NCBI RefSeq assembly: GCF_001975225.1
Contig: NZ_CP019445.1
Location: 558,001 to 622,000 of the forward strand
Origin: Kosakonia cowanii JCM 10956 = DSM 18146
Lineage (GTDB): Bacteria > Pseudomonadota > Gammaproteobacteria > Enterobacterales > Enterobacteriaceae
Direction of reading: 5' to 3'
Length of the DNA: 64,000 bases
The position numbers and the translations under genes were made by a program. Every line of letters begins with the position of its first letter. The stretch's first letter is position 1. Shown here piece after piece: positions 1-8,772 of this stretch. Under the pieces are notes generated by a model, which was not told the origin of the DNA, did not search any database, and was given only the letters and a program-made list of their open reading frames with translations.

Positions 1-832
1 GCCCGTTGTGACAGGCAGTGAGGAAATCGCACCAGCCGGGCATCACCGCGTTCATGGCAGCCATCTCATCCTGCGGCGTGCCGCCGGTATCGCCGCGCCA
101 TGTCGCAAAGACAAAGTCCGCATCCAGCTCCGGTAGCCGCTCGGCGTTGACATCCATCCGCCCGCCTTCAGGAATGCTGTCGATAAGCGGCGGGAAGCGA
201 AAACCGGCATCCCGCAGCACGCGGCCCAGCGAGTGGTAGCTGTGTAAGACGTTGATTTTGCCGTTGTTGGCCTGGATAACCGACACCGTTATCTTGCGGG
301 TATCAATGGTCTTTTTCAGCGCCGCAATCTGCTCCTGATAGCGCCGCATCAGGATCGCCAGCCGTGCCTGCGTGCCGGTCAGCTGCGCCAGCTTGCGGTA
401 GATCTCCGGTGCGCCGCCCTGCAGATGATCGATGCTCACCGTGGGCGCGATCTTCGCCAGTTGCTCTACAGGCGTATTACGGCTTGGCTCGGTAATGATC
501 AAATCGGGTTTTGCTGCTGCAACGGCTTCCATATCGATATCGGCGGAGCCAATAAAGCGGATGTCAGAGTTATCAAAGTCGACGCCGGTTAACAGCGCGC
601 CGGAGCGTAACACGTGGCGACCATCCGCCTGCGTACGTCCGTGGCTGGCGACCGGCGGCACGCCAAGCTCAATTAGCGGAATGGTGATATCAAGATCGTG
701 CAGCGAGACAATGCGTTTTGGGTGCTGCGGTACCTTGACCACGCGCCCTAAATCGTCGGTGAAAGTCTGCGTTGGCTCTGCGGCCGCGGCGGCGAAACCG
801 GCCAGCAGCAGCAGGGAGAAGAGGAAGCGCAT
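1..832 (-). CDS. Iron-siderophore ABC transporter substrate-binding protein (partial at left edge)
   Basis: Periplasmic binding protein that would deliver a ferric siderophore to the two permeases encoded just upstream. The start at 832 follows GGAGTTCT. The product opens with a signal peptide (MRFLFSLLLLAGFAAAAA) and then reads TQTFTDDLGRVVKVPQHPKR, the typical entry of FepB/FhuD-like TroA-fold proteins. Further in, PDLIITEPSRN and an NGKINVLHSYHSLGR stretch fit the two-lobe fold. The frame is open to the window edge after about 277 residues, so roughly 20-40 C-terminal residues are missing, judging by family length near 300. It is the last gene of the leftward ATPase-permease-permease-binding protein operon, 14 bp after the permease stop. 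Substrate is unknown; a hydroxamate or catecholate siderophore is inferred. Confidence 0.85.
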   Translation of the reverse strand, partial: MRFLFSLLLLAGFAAAAAEPTQTFTDDLGRVVKVPQHPKRIVSLHDLDITIPLIELGVPPVASHGRTQADGRHVLRSGALLTGVDFDNSDIRFIGSADIDMEAVAAAKPDLIITEPSRNTPVEQLAKIAPTVSIDHLQGGAPEIYRKLAQLTGTQARLAILMRRYQEQIAALKKTIDTRKITVSVIQANNGKINVLHSYHSLGRVLRDAGFRFPPLIDSIPEGGRMDVNAERLPELDADFVFATWRGDTGGTPQDEMAAMNAVMPGWCDFLTACHNG

Positions 833-846
833 AGAACTCCTTAAGG

Positions 847-1899
847 TTACAAGCGATCGCGCCGCTGCCAGAGCAGCAGCAGGAAAAAGGGGCCGCCCAC
901 CAGCGCAATCACAATCCCGGCGGGAAGTTGCAGTGGCGCAAACGCCAGCCGCCCAATCGTATCGGCGGCGAGCATCAGCAAACCACCGAGCACTGCGCTG
1001 CCCCAGAGCAGCGCGCGCTCACCGCCGCGCAGCAGAAAGCGCGCCATATGCGGGGCAATCAGCCCGACAAAGCCGAGGCTGCCGACGCAGGAGACGCTGG
1101 CTGCGGTCAGCAACACCGGCGCGAACACCCGCAGGCCGTTAAGCAGCATCAGCCGCACGCCCAGCCCGGTTGCTGCCTGGTTGCCGAGCTGCGCGACATC
1201 CGCCGCGCGGGCGGTGAGCAGCAAAATAAGCGCCGCAGGCAGCGCCCAGCAGAGCGCCACACCCAGCAGCGGCCAGCTGGCAGCCTGTAAACTGCCCGCC
1301 AGCCACAGCATCGCGGTCTGTACGTCGCGCACATCGGCGGTGGTCATAAAGAGGCCGATACCGGCGGCGAAAGTCCAGGAGAGGCCAATACCCAGCAGCA
1401 CAAAGCGCGGTCGGGAGACATCGCGCGCCAGCGCGATCACCAGCCCGGCGGCAAGCAGGCCGCCCGCCATTCCCGCCAGCGGGCGCCAGACAACGCTCAC
1501 CGCCGGAAAGCTGAACACCAGCGTTAACACCGCAACGCTGGCCCCCTCTTTAACGCCAATTAAGCCCGGATCCGCCAGCCCATTGCGCGTCATGGATTGC
1601 ATCGCCGCGCCCGCCATGCCGAGCATCGCTCCGCAGAGCAGCGCCATGCAGAGCCGCGGCAGGCGCAGATCCCACACCACATAGTGCTGCTCGCCGCTGA
1701 GCATCTGCGGCATAAACAGCGCCCGGGCAAGGTTTGATGTCGGCACGGGCAGCGATCCGTGCGAAACGCCAAACAGCAGTAGCCCCAGCGCCAGCAGCAG
1801 CAGGCCGCTTAGCCACAGCAGCGCGCGCGGGCGCAGCAGGCGGGAGAAGCCGCCAATCCGAAACGCACGCAGCCCGGCACGATGCAGTTGGTGGCTCAT
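847..1899 (-). CDS. Iron-siderophore ABC transporter permease, FecCD family (second permease)
   Basis: Inner-membrane permease of 350 residues for ferric siderophore import. The frame is open further upstream, but the ATG at 1899 gives MSHQLHRAGLRAF and a 4-bp ATGA overlap with the stop of the preceding permease, so it is the likely start. The protein is built of many hydrophobic segments. It carries FecCD landmarks: RLPRLCMALLCGAMLGMAGA early, a GLADPGLIGVKEGAS segment, and GFVGLIAPHMARFL, the loop that contacts the ATPase, near the C-terminus. It is distinct in sequence from the other permease, so the pair probably forms a heterodimer, as in FepD/FepG. It belongs to the same operon as its neighbours and is probably Fur-controlled. 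Confidence 0.88.
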   Translation of the reverse strand: MSHQLHRAGLRAFRIGGFSRLLRPRALLWLSGLLLLALGLLLFGVSHGSLPVPTSNLARALFMPQMLSGEQHYVVWDLRLPRLCMALLCGAMLGMAGAAMQSMTRNGLADPGLIGVKEGASVAVLTLVFSFPAVSVVWRPLAGMAGGLLAAGLVIALARDVSRPRFVLLGIGLSWTFAAGIGLFMTTADVRDVQTAMLWLAGSLQAASWPLLGVALCWALPAALILLLTARAADVAQLGNQAATGLGVRLMLLNGLRVFAPVLLTAASVSCVGSLGFVGLIAPHMARFLLRGGERALLWGSAVLGGLLMLAADTIGRLAFAPLQLPAGIVIALVGGPFFLLLLWQRRDRL

Positions 1900-2903
1900 T
1901 TGAAGAACCTCGCCGCCAGCAGCATAAACAGCGGCGCGCCGACCAGCGCAGTCATCACCCCGGTTGCCAGCTCCTGTGGCGACAGCAGCGTTCGCGCGGC
2001 GATATCCGCCAGCAGCAGCAGCGCCGCGCCTCCAAGGGCGGAAAGTGGGATCACCACGCGCAGATCGCTCCCCGCCAGGCGGCGCACCATATGCGGCACT
2101 ACCAGCCCGACAAACCCGACCGGCCCGGCAATGGCGACCGCCGCACCGCACAGCAGCGCAATGGCGAGTAAGGAGAGCAGGCGAATGCGCGTCAGCGAAA
2201 CACCAAGGCCGCGCGCCAGCGTATCACCGAGCGCCAGCATATTCAGTGCTGGTGCCAGCCCAATCGCCAGCCCGAAGCCAGCGGTGGCAGCCATCGCCGC
2301 AGGGGTGATTTGCGCCCAGCTTAGCCCGGCAAGATCGCCAGCCAGCCAGGTGCGCATGCTCAGCAGGGTCTGCTCATCAAGGATCAGGATCGCGGCGGTG
2401 ATTGACGAGGCAAAGGCCGACAGCGCCACGCCGCAGAGCGTCACCTTCATCGGCGTGAAGCCAGCGCGCCCGGCTGAACAGAGCAGCATCACAAGCGAAA
2501 AGAGGATCGCCGCGCCGGTGGCGGCAATCAGCGGTCGGCTCACGGCGGCATCGCCCACCGTGATGCCAAGCGCGGTAGTTGCCACCACCGCCAGCGCGGC
2601 TCCGGCATTCAAACCGAGGATGTGCGGCTCGCCTAAGGGGTTGCGAATAACCGACTGCAAGAGTGCTCCGGCAACGCCCAACGCGCCGCCGGTAAAGATC
2701 GCGGCGACGAGGCGCAGCAAACGCAGGCTGATGATCACCCGGTGATCGAAATTGTGCGGATCAAAGGCGATCAGCGCCTGTACCACCGTCGGCGGTGCGA
2801 TGTAGCGCGCGCCAAGTCCCAGGTGGGCAATGGCCGCCATCATCACTAATGCCAGCAGGCCAAGCGCGGCGATGCTCACGCGCGCAGAGTGACGAATGAT
2901 CAT
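1896..2903 (-). CDS. Iron-siderophore ABC transporter permease, FecCD family (first permease)
   Basis: Inner-membrane permease of 335 residues, partner of the next gene. Starts MIIRHSARVSIAAL with an ATGA overlap of the ATPase stop (2900-2903), showing translational coupling. FecCD hallmarks are visible: RLLRLVAAIFTGGALGVAGA, the conserved NPLGEPHILGLNAGA segment, LGVSLTRIRLLSL, and GFVGLVVPHMVRRLAG, the cytoplasmic coupling helix region. About nine to ten hydrophobic stretches can be counted, as expected for the family. Gene order ATPase, permease, permease, binding protein is standard for siderophore importers; the cognate outer-membrane receptor is most likely the divergent TonB-dependent receptor gene. 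Confidence 0.88.
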   Translation of the reverse strand: MIIRHSARVSIAALGLLALVMMAAIAHLGLGARYIAPPTVVQALIAFDPHNFDHRVIISLRLLRLVAAIFTGGALGVAGALLQSVIRNPLGEPHILGLNAGAALAVVATTALGITVGDAAVSRPLIAATGAAILFSLVMLLCSAGRAGFTPMKVTLCGVALSAFASSITAAILILDEQTLLSMRTWLAGDLAGLSWAQITPAAMAATAGFGLAIGLAPALNMLALGDTLARGLGVSLTRIRLLSLLAIALLCGAAVAIAGPVGFVGLVVPHMVRRLAGSDLRVVIPLSALGGAALLLLADIAARTLLSPQELATGVMTALVGAPLFMLLAARFFK

Positions 2904-3727
2904 GCGCCGCTACCGCCCGGTTTGCGAAAGGGGATAAAGAAGGGCTTGCCGGTCAACGGGTTAACCGACATCTGTACCTCGACATCGAACACGCGTTTGA
3001 TCAGCTCCGGCGTGCAGGCTTCGCCTTCGTTGATCACCCCTTGCAAACGTCCCTGCTTTAGGAAGATCAGCGTGTCGGCGTAGTTCACCGCGAAGTTAAG
3101 ATCGTGCAGCACCACAATCACCGTGCGGCCATGATCGCGGGTTAAGGTATGCAGCAGTTCGAGGATCTCCACCTGATAGCGAAGATCGAGGAAGGTGGTT
3201 GGTTCATCAAGTAGGATCACCGGCGTTTGCTGCGCCAGCGCCATCGCAATCCAGCAGCGCTGCCGCTGGCCGCCGGAGAGGCTATCCACGGGCTGATGGG
3301 CAAACCCGGCGGTGCCGGTCATTTCCAGCGCCTGCTGTACCGCGTTTTCATCCTCCTGGGACCACTGGCGCATAAAGCTCTGCCAGGGAAAACGCCCGCG
3401 CGCGACCAGCTCAAACACCGTCAGCCCTTCCGGCACAACCGGCGATTGCGGCAAGATGCCCAACTGGCGGGAGACGGCTTTTGTCGGCTGCTGATGAATC
3501 GCTTTGCCATCCAGCAACACGCTGCCGCCCAGCGGTTTCAGCATGCGGGCAATGGTGCTGAGCAGGGTGGATTTCCCGGAGCCGTTTGCGCCCACCAGCA
3601 CACTCATTTTGCCGAGGGGAATGGTCAGGCTGATCTCATCGACAATTATCTGCTTGTGATAGCCCGCCGACAGGCGGTCGAGCACGATACCTTGCCCGCT
3701 TTCAGGTTGTTCCACGTGTTGTGGCAT
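2900..3727 (-). CDS. Iron-siderophore ABC transporter ATP-binding protein (FhuC/FepC/FecE type)
   Basis: Cytoplasmic ATPase of 275 residues energising the siderophore importer. Start at 3727 is preceded by GGAGTCAAC. Visible motifs, in order: Walker A GANGSGKST, Q-loop in LGILPQSP, ABC signature LSGGQRQR, Walker B VILLDEPT followed by FLDLRYQ, and the switch histidine in VVLHDLNFA. FhuC-like traits include a PEGLTVFELVARGRFP segment. First gene of a four-gene leftward operon whose members overlap or nearly touch. The 437-bp upstream region it shares with the divergent receptor holds a Fur-like box 55 bp from the start codon. Which siderophore is carried cannot be read from the ATPase. Confidence 0.9.
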   Translation of the reverse strand: MPQHVEQPESGQGIVLDRLSAGYHKQIIVDEISLTIPLGKMSVLVGANGSGKSTLLSTIARMLKPLGGSVLLDGKAIHQQPTKAVSRQLGILPQSPVVPEGLTVFELVARGRFPWQSFMRQWSQEDENAVQQALEMTGTAGFAHQPVDSLSGGQRQRCWIAMALAQQTPVILLDEPTTFLDLRYQVEILELLHTLTRDHGRTVIVVLHDLNFAVNYADTLIFLKQGRLQGVINEGEACTPELIKRVFDVEVQMSVNPLTGKPFFIPFRKPGGSGA

Positions 3728-3781
3728 GTTGACTCCTGCGCCGCAACAGCGTGGCTACCCGCGCGTGCGTTAGCATCAAAT

Positions 3782-3800
3782 AAAAATAAATCTCATTCTC
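3782..3800 (-). promoter_or_regulatory. Fur-like box for siderophore ABC operon
   Basis: Read on the minus strand, this 19-mer matches the classical Fur consensus (GATAATGATAATCATTATC) at 13 of 19 positions, beginning GAGAATGAGA. It lies 55 bp upstream of the ATPase start codon, where an iron-responsive repressor would block transcription. Functional binding is inferred. Confidence 0.55.
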
Positions 3801-4032
3801 TTTTGAAATTTTGCAGTTTGCTACTGTAGTAGTCAAGTATCCTAATCAGCTAGTTCACTTAGCCGCTCTGGCAGATTGCGTCCGCATATTTGAAAAATAG
3901 AATGAGCCATTAAGTTATTTATTTTTAATAAGTTAATTAACTAAACCTACTGCACAAACTGCCCTCTTACCGCTGCGCTTCTTCTGTAGTGAATATCTCA
4001 CTTTTATCATTTACTACTACATAAGCCCATGA

Positions 4033-4051
4033 TTGAATGATTATCAATTAC
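4033..4051 (+). promoter_or_regulatory. Fur-like box for TonB-dependent receptor
   Basis: The sequence ttgaatgattatcaattac matches the Fur consensus at 12 of 19 positions and contains a perfect ATTATCA half-site. It sits 114 bp upstream of the chosen receptor start. Its position also argues against using the upstream in-frame start at 4033, which would place the operator inside the coding region. Confidence 0.5.
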
Positions 4052-4164
4052 AAATCCGAAGCCGCACACTACGGCTAACGGATACGCTTTATCCACCAGC
4101 AATAACCATAAAAAAACGTTCACGCCTGCCGGTAACGCAGGCACGCTTCGGGAAAGAAGAAGAC

Positions 4165-6309
4165 ATGGCAGATTTAACGGGTTGTTATTCCGGGCAAAAA
4201 GGGCGCGCGCGCCTCTCTGCGCTCATTTTAGGCGCGCTCGTTTCACCACTCACGCACGCCGCAGATAACAAAGAGGGCGACACCGTAACGGTAGTGGCAG
4301 ATGCCGCCGCCGATAAACCGGCCACCTCCGGGTATCAGCCGCTCAGCTCCTCCACCGCCACCCTGACCTCAATGCCGCTGCTGGATATTCCGCAAGTGGT
4401 GAACACCGTCAGCGACCAGGTGCTGGAAGATCAACACGCCACTACGCTTGATGAAGCGCTGTACAACGTCAGCAACGTTGTGCAGACCAACACGCTTGGC
4501 GGCACGCAGGATGCGTTTGTGCGCCGCGGTTTTGGTGCCAACCGCGACGGCTCGGTAATGACCAACGGCCTGCGCACCGTGGTGCCGCGCAGTTTTAACG
4601 CTGATGTCTCCAGGGTGGAAGTGCTGAAAGGCCCGGCCTCAACGCTGTATGGCATTCTCGATCCCGGCGGGCTTATCAACGTGGTGACCAAACGCCCGGA
4701 AACCACCTTTGGTGGCTCCGTTTCCGCCACCTCCAGCAGCTTTGGCGGCGGCACCGGTGAGTTTGACGTTACCGGCCCGATCGAAGGCACGCGGCTGGCC
4801 TGGCGCTTGATCGGCGAATACCAGAACGAAGATTACTGGCGTAATTTCGGTAAGCAGAAAAGCACCTTTATCGCCCCTTCGCTGAGCTGGTTTGGCGATA
4901 ACGCCACGATCAACGTGCTCTACTCCCATCGTGATTATCAGATGCCGTTCGATCGTGGCACGATCTTCGATCTTGCGACCAAACAGCCGGTCAATGTCGA
5001 TCGTAAAACCCGTTTTGATGAGCCGTTTAATATTACTGACGGTGAATCTGATATCGCGCAGCTCAACGCTGAATACCGCTTTAACAGCCAGTGGACCGGA
5101 AAGCTGGAGTACGGTTTCAGCCAGGATAAATACAGCGATAACCAGTCGCGGGTGATGGCCTATAACGCCGCCACCGGTGGGCTGACGCGCCGGGTGGATG
5201 CCACGCAGGGATCGACCCAGCGCATGCACACCACGCGCGCCGATCTGCAGGGCAACGTGACGCTCGGCGGCTTTTATAACGAGATCCTCACCGGCGTCGC
5301 GTATGAAAATTACGATCTGCTGCGCACCGATATGATCCGCTGTAAGAACCTGAAAGATTTCAATATTTACAACCCGAGCTACGGTCGTGCGAGCAAATGT
5401 ACAACCGTCTCGGCCTCCGACAGCGATCAGCGCATCCAGCAAGAGAGCTACTCGGCGTATGCCCAGGATGCGCTCTATCTGACGGACAACTGGATCGCGG
5501 TCGCCGGGATGCGCTACCAGTATTACACCCAGTATGCGGGCAAAGGGCGGCCGTTTAAGGTCAACACCGACAGCAGCGATGAGCAGTGGACGCCGAAGTT
5601 TGGCCTCGTCTATAAACTCACGCCGTCGATCTCACTGTTCGGTAACGTGGCGAAAGCCTTTATGCCGCAGTCGTCCATTGCCAGCTATATCGGCGACTTG
5701 CCGCCAGAAACGTCGACATCCTATGAAGTGGGTGCCAAATTCGACCTCTTCGACGGTGTTACCGCCAATATCACGGCGTTTGATATTCACAAACGCAACG
5801 TGCTGTATAACGAAATCGTCGGCGATGAGACGGTAGCGAAAACCGCCGGGCGCGTGCGCTCCCAGGGCGTTGAGATGGATGTGGCAGGTGCGCTGACGCC
5901 GAATATGAATGTGATCGCCAGCTACAGCTATACCGCGGCGAAAGTGCTGGAAGATCCCGACTACGCCGGGAAACCGCTGCCGAACGTGCCGCGTCACACC
6001 GGTTCGCTGTTCCTGACCTATGACATTCACAATGTTTACGCCGGTAATACGCTGACCCTTGGCGGCGGTGGGCACGGCGTCAGCCGCCGCTCGGCCACCA
6101 ACGGCGCGGATTACTACCTGCCTGGCTATGTCGTCGCGGACGCCTTTGCCGCTTACAAAATGCAGCTGCGCTACCCGGTGACGCTGCAACTGAACCTGAA
6201 AAACCTGTTTGATAAGACCTATTACACCTCATCGATGGGCACCAATAATCTGGGTAACCAGATTGGCGATCCGCGTGAAGTGCAGTTCACGGTGAAGATG
6301 GATTTTTAA
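4165..6309 (+). CDS. TonB-dependent siderophore receptor
   Basis: Outer-membrane gated beta-barrel of 714 residues importing a ferric siderophore with TonB energy. The ATG at 4165 follows a GGAAAGAAG ribosome site and gives a signal peptide ending LVSPLTHA; the open frame reaches 4033 but that extension overlaps a Fur-like box. A TonB box, DTVTVVA, lies just after the signal peptide. The plug domain shows DIPQVVNTVSDQVL, FVRRGFGANRDG and RVEVLKGPASTLYGILDPGG followed by NVVTKRPE. The barrel ends VQFTVKMDF, with a terminal Phe as usual for outer-membrane barrels. It resembles ferrichrome/ferrioxamine-type receptors in layout, but the ligand is inferred only. It is divergent from the ABC operon that probably completes uptake. 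Confidence 0.9.
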   Translation: MADLTGCYSGQKGRARLSALILGALVSPLTHAADNKEGDTVTVVADAAADKPATSGYQPLSSSTATLTSMPLLDIPQVVNTVSDQVLEDQHATTLDEALYNVSNVVQTNTLGGTQDAFVRRGFGANRDGSVMTNGLRTVVPRSFNADVSRVEVLKGPASTLYGILDPGGLINVVTKRPETTFGGSVSATSSSFGGGTGEFDVTGPIEGTRLAWRLIGEYQNEDYWRNFGKQKSTFIAPSLSWFGDNATINVLYSHRDYQMPFDRGTIFDLATKQPVNVDRKTRFDEPFNITDGESDIAQLNAEYRFNSQWTGKLEYGFSQDKYSDNQSRVMAYNAATGGLTRRVDATQGSTQRMHTTRADLQGNVTLGGFYNEILTGVAYENYDLLRTDMIRCKNLKDFNIYNPSYGRASKCTTVSASDSDQRIQQESYSAYAQDALYLTDNWIAVAGMRYQYYTQYAGKGRPFKVNTDSSDEQWTPKFGLVYKLTPSISLFGNVAKAFMPQSSIASYIGDLPPETSTSYEVGAKFDLFDGVTANITAFDIHKRNVLYNEIVGDETVAKTAGRVRSQGVEMDVAGALTPNMNVIASYSYTAAKVLEDPDYAGKPLPNVPRHTGSLFLTYDIHNVYAGNTLTLGGGGHGVSRRSATNGADYYLPGYVVADAFAAYKMQLRYPVTLQLNLKNLFDKTYYTSSMGTNNLGNQIGDPREVQFTVKMDF

Positions 6310-6331
6310 GGTTTAACCGGTAACCCTTCTG

Positions 6332-6907
6332 CATTGCCCGATGGCGCTTACGCTTATCGGGCCTACGCGTTGAACCCTCGCTTTTCGTAGGCCGGGTAAG
6401 GCGCAGCCGCCACCCGGCATCTCCTCTGCATTGCCCGATGGCGCTTACGCTTATCGGGCCTACGTGTTGAAGCCGAGCTTTTCGTAGGCCGGGTAAGGCG
6501 TAGCCGCCACCCGGCTCCTCCCCTGCATTGCCCGATGGCGCTTCGCTTATCGGGCCTACGCGTTGAAGCCTCGCTTTTCGTAGGCCGGGTAAGGCGCAGC
6601 AGCCACCCGGCATCTCCCCAGCATTGCCCGATGGCGCTTCGCTTATCGGGCCTACGTGTTGAAGCCGCGCTTTTCGTAGGCCGGGTAAGGCGCAGCAGCC
6701 ACCCGGCATGTTCCCAGCATTGCCCGATGGCGCTACGCTTATCGGGCCTACGTGTTGAAGCCGTGCTTTTCGTAGGCCGGGTAAGGCGCAGCAGCCACCC
6801 GGCATCTCCCCGCATTGCCCGATGGCGCTTACGCTTATCGGGCCTACGTGTTGATGCCTCGCTTTTCGTAGGCCGGGTAAGGCGCAGCCGCCACCCGGCA
6901 CCTCCCC
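6332..6907. repeat. REP/BIME array, six units of about 96 bp
   Basis: Six tandem units begin with cattgcccgatggcgct at 6332, 6429, 6526, 6622, 6718 and 6813, so the period is 95-97 bp. Each unit pairs an element of the form gcccgatggcgc...atcgggcctacg with one of the form gtaggccgggtaaggcgca...ccacccggc. These are oppositely oriented imperfect hairpins, as in enterobacterial BIMEs. The array lies directly after the receptor stop, where REP elements often act in transcript protection, transcription termination or gyrase binding. The short remainder 6908-7011 holds the leader of the next operon and no other recognisable element. Confidence 0.92.
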
Positions 6908-7011
6908 CGTACCGCCGGTTCATTAAACAGTCACCTGCACGCCATGCTTTTGCAGCATTGGTTTCACACAATGCCCGCTTTCGAAACCCGTGACGTTTTT
7001 TTCAGGCAACT

Positions 7012-7884
7012 ATGAAAAAGTACTGGCTTCCCTGGCTTATCCTCTCGCCGTCGCTGCTGTTCCTGGCGCTGTTCACCTACTTTCCCCTGCTGCGCTCGGT
7101 CTACGACAGCCTGTTTGATACGCGCATGGCGAGCGACAACCCGCCCTTTGTCGGTGCGGCTAACTTTACGCGCCTGCTGGAGGACAGTGTCTTCTGGCAA
7201 TCGCTGCTCAATAACCTGCTCTATATCCTGCTGACGGTGATCCCGGGCGTCACGCTGGCGCTGCTGCTGGCCGTCGCGCTATGGGAAAACCACCGCGTCA
7301 ACCGCTGGCTGCGCACCGCTTTTTTCTTCCCGATGATTATCCCGATGGTCAGCGCGGCTGCGCTGTGGCTGTTTATCTTTATGCCCGGCCTCGGCATGCT
7401 CGATCACTACCTGGCCACCCTTTTTGGGCCGATGAATAACAACTGGCTCGGTCGCAGCAACAGCGCGCTGTTTGCGCTGGCGCTGATTGGCGTATGGAAA
7501 TTCGCTGGCTACTACATGCTCTTCTTTCTCGCCGGCTTGCAGGGTATTCCCGCTTCCACGCGCGAAGCGGCGGTGATGGAGGGCGCAACGCCGACCCAGG
7601 TTTTCTTCAAAGTGACGCTGCCGCTGCTGCGTCCGACCCTGAGCTTTGTGCTCACCACGGCGCTGATCTACTCCGTAACGCAGATCGATCACGTTGCGGT
7701 GATGACTCACGGCGGGCCGGACAACGCCACCACCGTGCTGCTCTACTACATCCAGAATCTCGCCTGGGAGACGCACGATCTCGGTAAAGCGTCGGCGGCC
7801 ACCTTTTTAACGCTGGTCGGCCTGTTCATCTTTTCGCTGGTTAACCTGAAATTACTGGAAAGAGGAGCGCACTATGAGCGTTGA
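7012..7884 (+). CDS. Glycerol-3-phosphate/glycerophosphodiester-type ABC permease (UgpA-like)
   Basis: Inner-membrane permease of 290 residues in the sugar / glycerophosphate (MalF-UgpA) class. It starts MKKYWLPWLILSPSLLFLAL, has six main hydrophobic segments, and carries the EAA loop EAAVMEGATPTQVFF followed by KVTLPLLRP, which docks on the ATPase. It opens a five-gene operon: permease, permease, gpdQ, ATPase, binding protein. Its stop overlaps the next gene by 11 bp. The embedded GpdQ phosphodiesterase suggests that the imported substrate is a glycerophosphodiester or glycerol-3-phosphate; that link is contextual rather than read from the permease itself. Confidence 0.85.
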   Translation: MKKYWLPWLILSPSLLFLALFTYFPLLRSVYDSLFDTRMASDNPPFVGAANFTRLLEDSVFWQSLLNNLLYILLTVIPGVTLALLLAVALWENHRVNRWLRTAFFFPMIIPMVSAAALWLFIFMPGLGMLDHYLATLFGPMNNNWLGRSNSALFALALIGVWKFAGYYMLFFLAGLQGIPASTREAAVMEGATPTQVFFKVTLPLLRPTLSFVLTTALIYSVTQIDHVAVMTHGGPDNATTVLLYYIQNLAWETHDLGKASAATFLTLVGLFIFSLVNLKLLERGAHYER

Positions 7885-8761
7885 GATCTCGCCTGCCCTC
7901 AACTCGACGGCCGCCGCTGCCCGCCCGCGCTGGCTGCGTCTGCGCCACTCCCGTCCGTTTACCCTCGCGCTGCTGATGAGCTGCATGGCGCTGCTGTGGG
8001 TCAGCCCGTTTATCTGGATGCTGTCGTCCGCTTTCAGCACCACCACCTTCGGCGAAGAGATGGCCTCAATTCTGCCGCGCTTTCCGCTAACGCTGGATAA
8101 CTTCAGCGAGGCGTGGAACAGCGCCGACTGGCTGAGCCTCTACGGCAACACGCTGATTTTCGCCTTCGGCACCTTCTTCGTGCAGCTTTTTACCATCACG
8201 ACCGCCGGGTATGTCTTTGCCTGCCATGAGTTTCGCGGCAAGCAGACGCTGTTCGTCCTCTTTCTGGTGCAGCTGATGATCATGCCGGTGGTGATGATGA
8301 TCCCCAATATGCTGACGCTGAAAACCTTCGGCCTGCTCAACACCTTAACCGGCGTGATGATGCCCTACTTCACCTCGGCGTTTGGCGTGTTCCTGATGCG
8401 CCAGGCCTTTCTCGCCATCCCGAAAGAGATCGAAGAGGCGGCGCTAATGGAGGGCTGCCGCTGGTGGCAGGTGCTGTTCCGCGTGATGTTGCCGATGTCC
8501 TGGCCGTCGCTGCTCGCCTTCGCCACCGTCAGCATTACCTATCACTGGAACGAGTATTTATGGCCGCTAATGATGCTCAACGATCCCGATAAACAGGTGC
8601 TGACGGTCGGGCTGGTCTCCTTCGCCATGGGCGCGGAGTCCGGCGGGCAGTGGGGGGTGATCAGCGCCGGAACGCTGATGGTCTGCCTGCCGCTGATGAT
8701 CGCCTTTATCGCGTTCCAGAAACAGTTTCTTCGAAGCTTTGGCTTCTCCGGCATTAAATAA
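7874..8761 (+). CDS. Glycerol-3-phosphate/glycerophosphodiester-type ABC permease (UgpE-like)
   Basis: Second inner-membrane permease, 295 residues, MalG/UgpE class. Starts [18 protein letters not shown] after the GAAAGAGGAG ribosome site inside the end of the first permease. Visible landmarks are a first membrane helix [20 protein letters not shown], the EAA loop [16 protein letters not shown] then RVMLPMSWP, and the C-terminal [14 protein letters not shown]; UgpE-type permeases commonly end in a similar GxxxGxxK tail. The pair of permeases should form the heterodimeric channel. The gene ends 11 bp before gpdQ, consistent with one transcript. Confidence 0.87.
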   Translation: MSVEISPALNSTAAAARPRWLRLRHSRPFTLALLMSCMALLWVSPFIWMLSSAFSTTTFGEEMASILPRFPLTLDNFSEAWNSADWLSLYGNTLIFAFGTFFVQLFTITTAGYVFACHEFRGKQTLFVLFLVQLMIMPVVMMIPNMLTLKTFGLLNTLTGVMMPYFTSAFGVFLMRQAFLAIPKEIEEAALMEGCRWWQVLFRVMLPMSWPSLLAFATVSITYHWNEYLWPLMMLNDPDKQVLTVGLVSFAMGAESGGQWGVISAGTLMVCLPLMIAFIAFQKQFLRSFGFSGIK

Positions 8762-8772
8762 GGAGTGCAGTG

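Larger units (their letters stand above)
3728..4164. promoter_or_regulatory. Divergent promoter region between siderophore ABC operon and TonB receptor
   Basis: This 437-bp AT-rich gap separates two divergently transcribed iron-uptake units. It contains no convincing gene. It holds the two Fur-like boxes listed separately and several A/T-rich tracts suitable for promoters, for example around 3900-3950. An open frame continues upstream of the receptor start through part of this region, but it overlaps the Fur-like site and lacks a signal peptide, so it is read as non-coding. Confidence 0.6.

Noticed and set aside
432..2308. Long rightward open frames across the siderophore permease genes
   Set aside because: They are antisense shadows of GC-rich membrane protein genes; their low-complexity Ala/Arg/Gln products have no domain logic, whereas the leftward frames give complete FecCD proteins with ATGA overlaps.
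4033..4164. Upstream extension of the TonB receptor frame
   Set aside because: It overlaps a Fur-like box, and the internal ATG at 4165 has both a ribosome site and a signal peptide.
6287..6993. Long repetitive reading frames on both strands in the REP array
   Set aside because: They translate the tandem REP units with a 96-97-bp period, change frame between units, lack ribosome sites, and run on both strands at once. The region is non-coding repeat.
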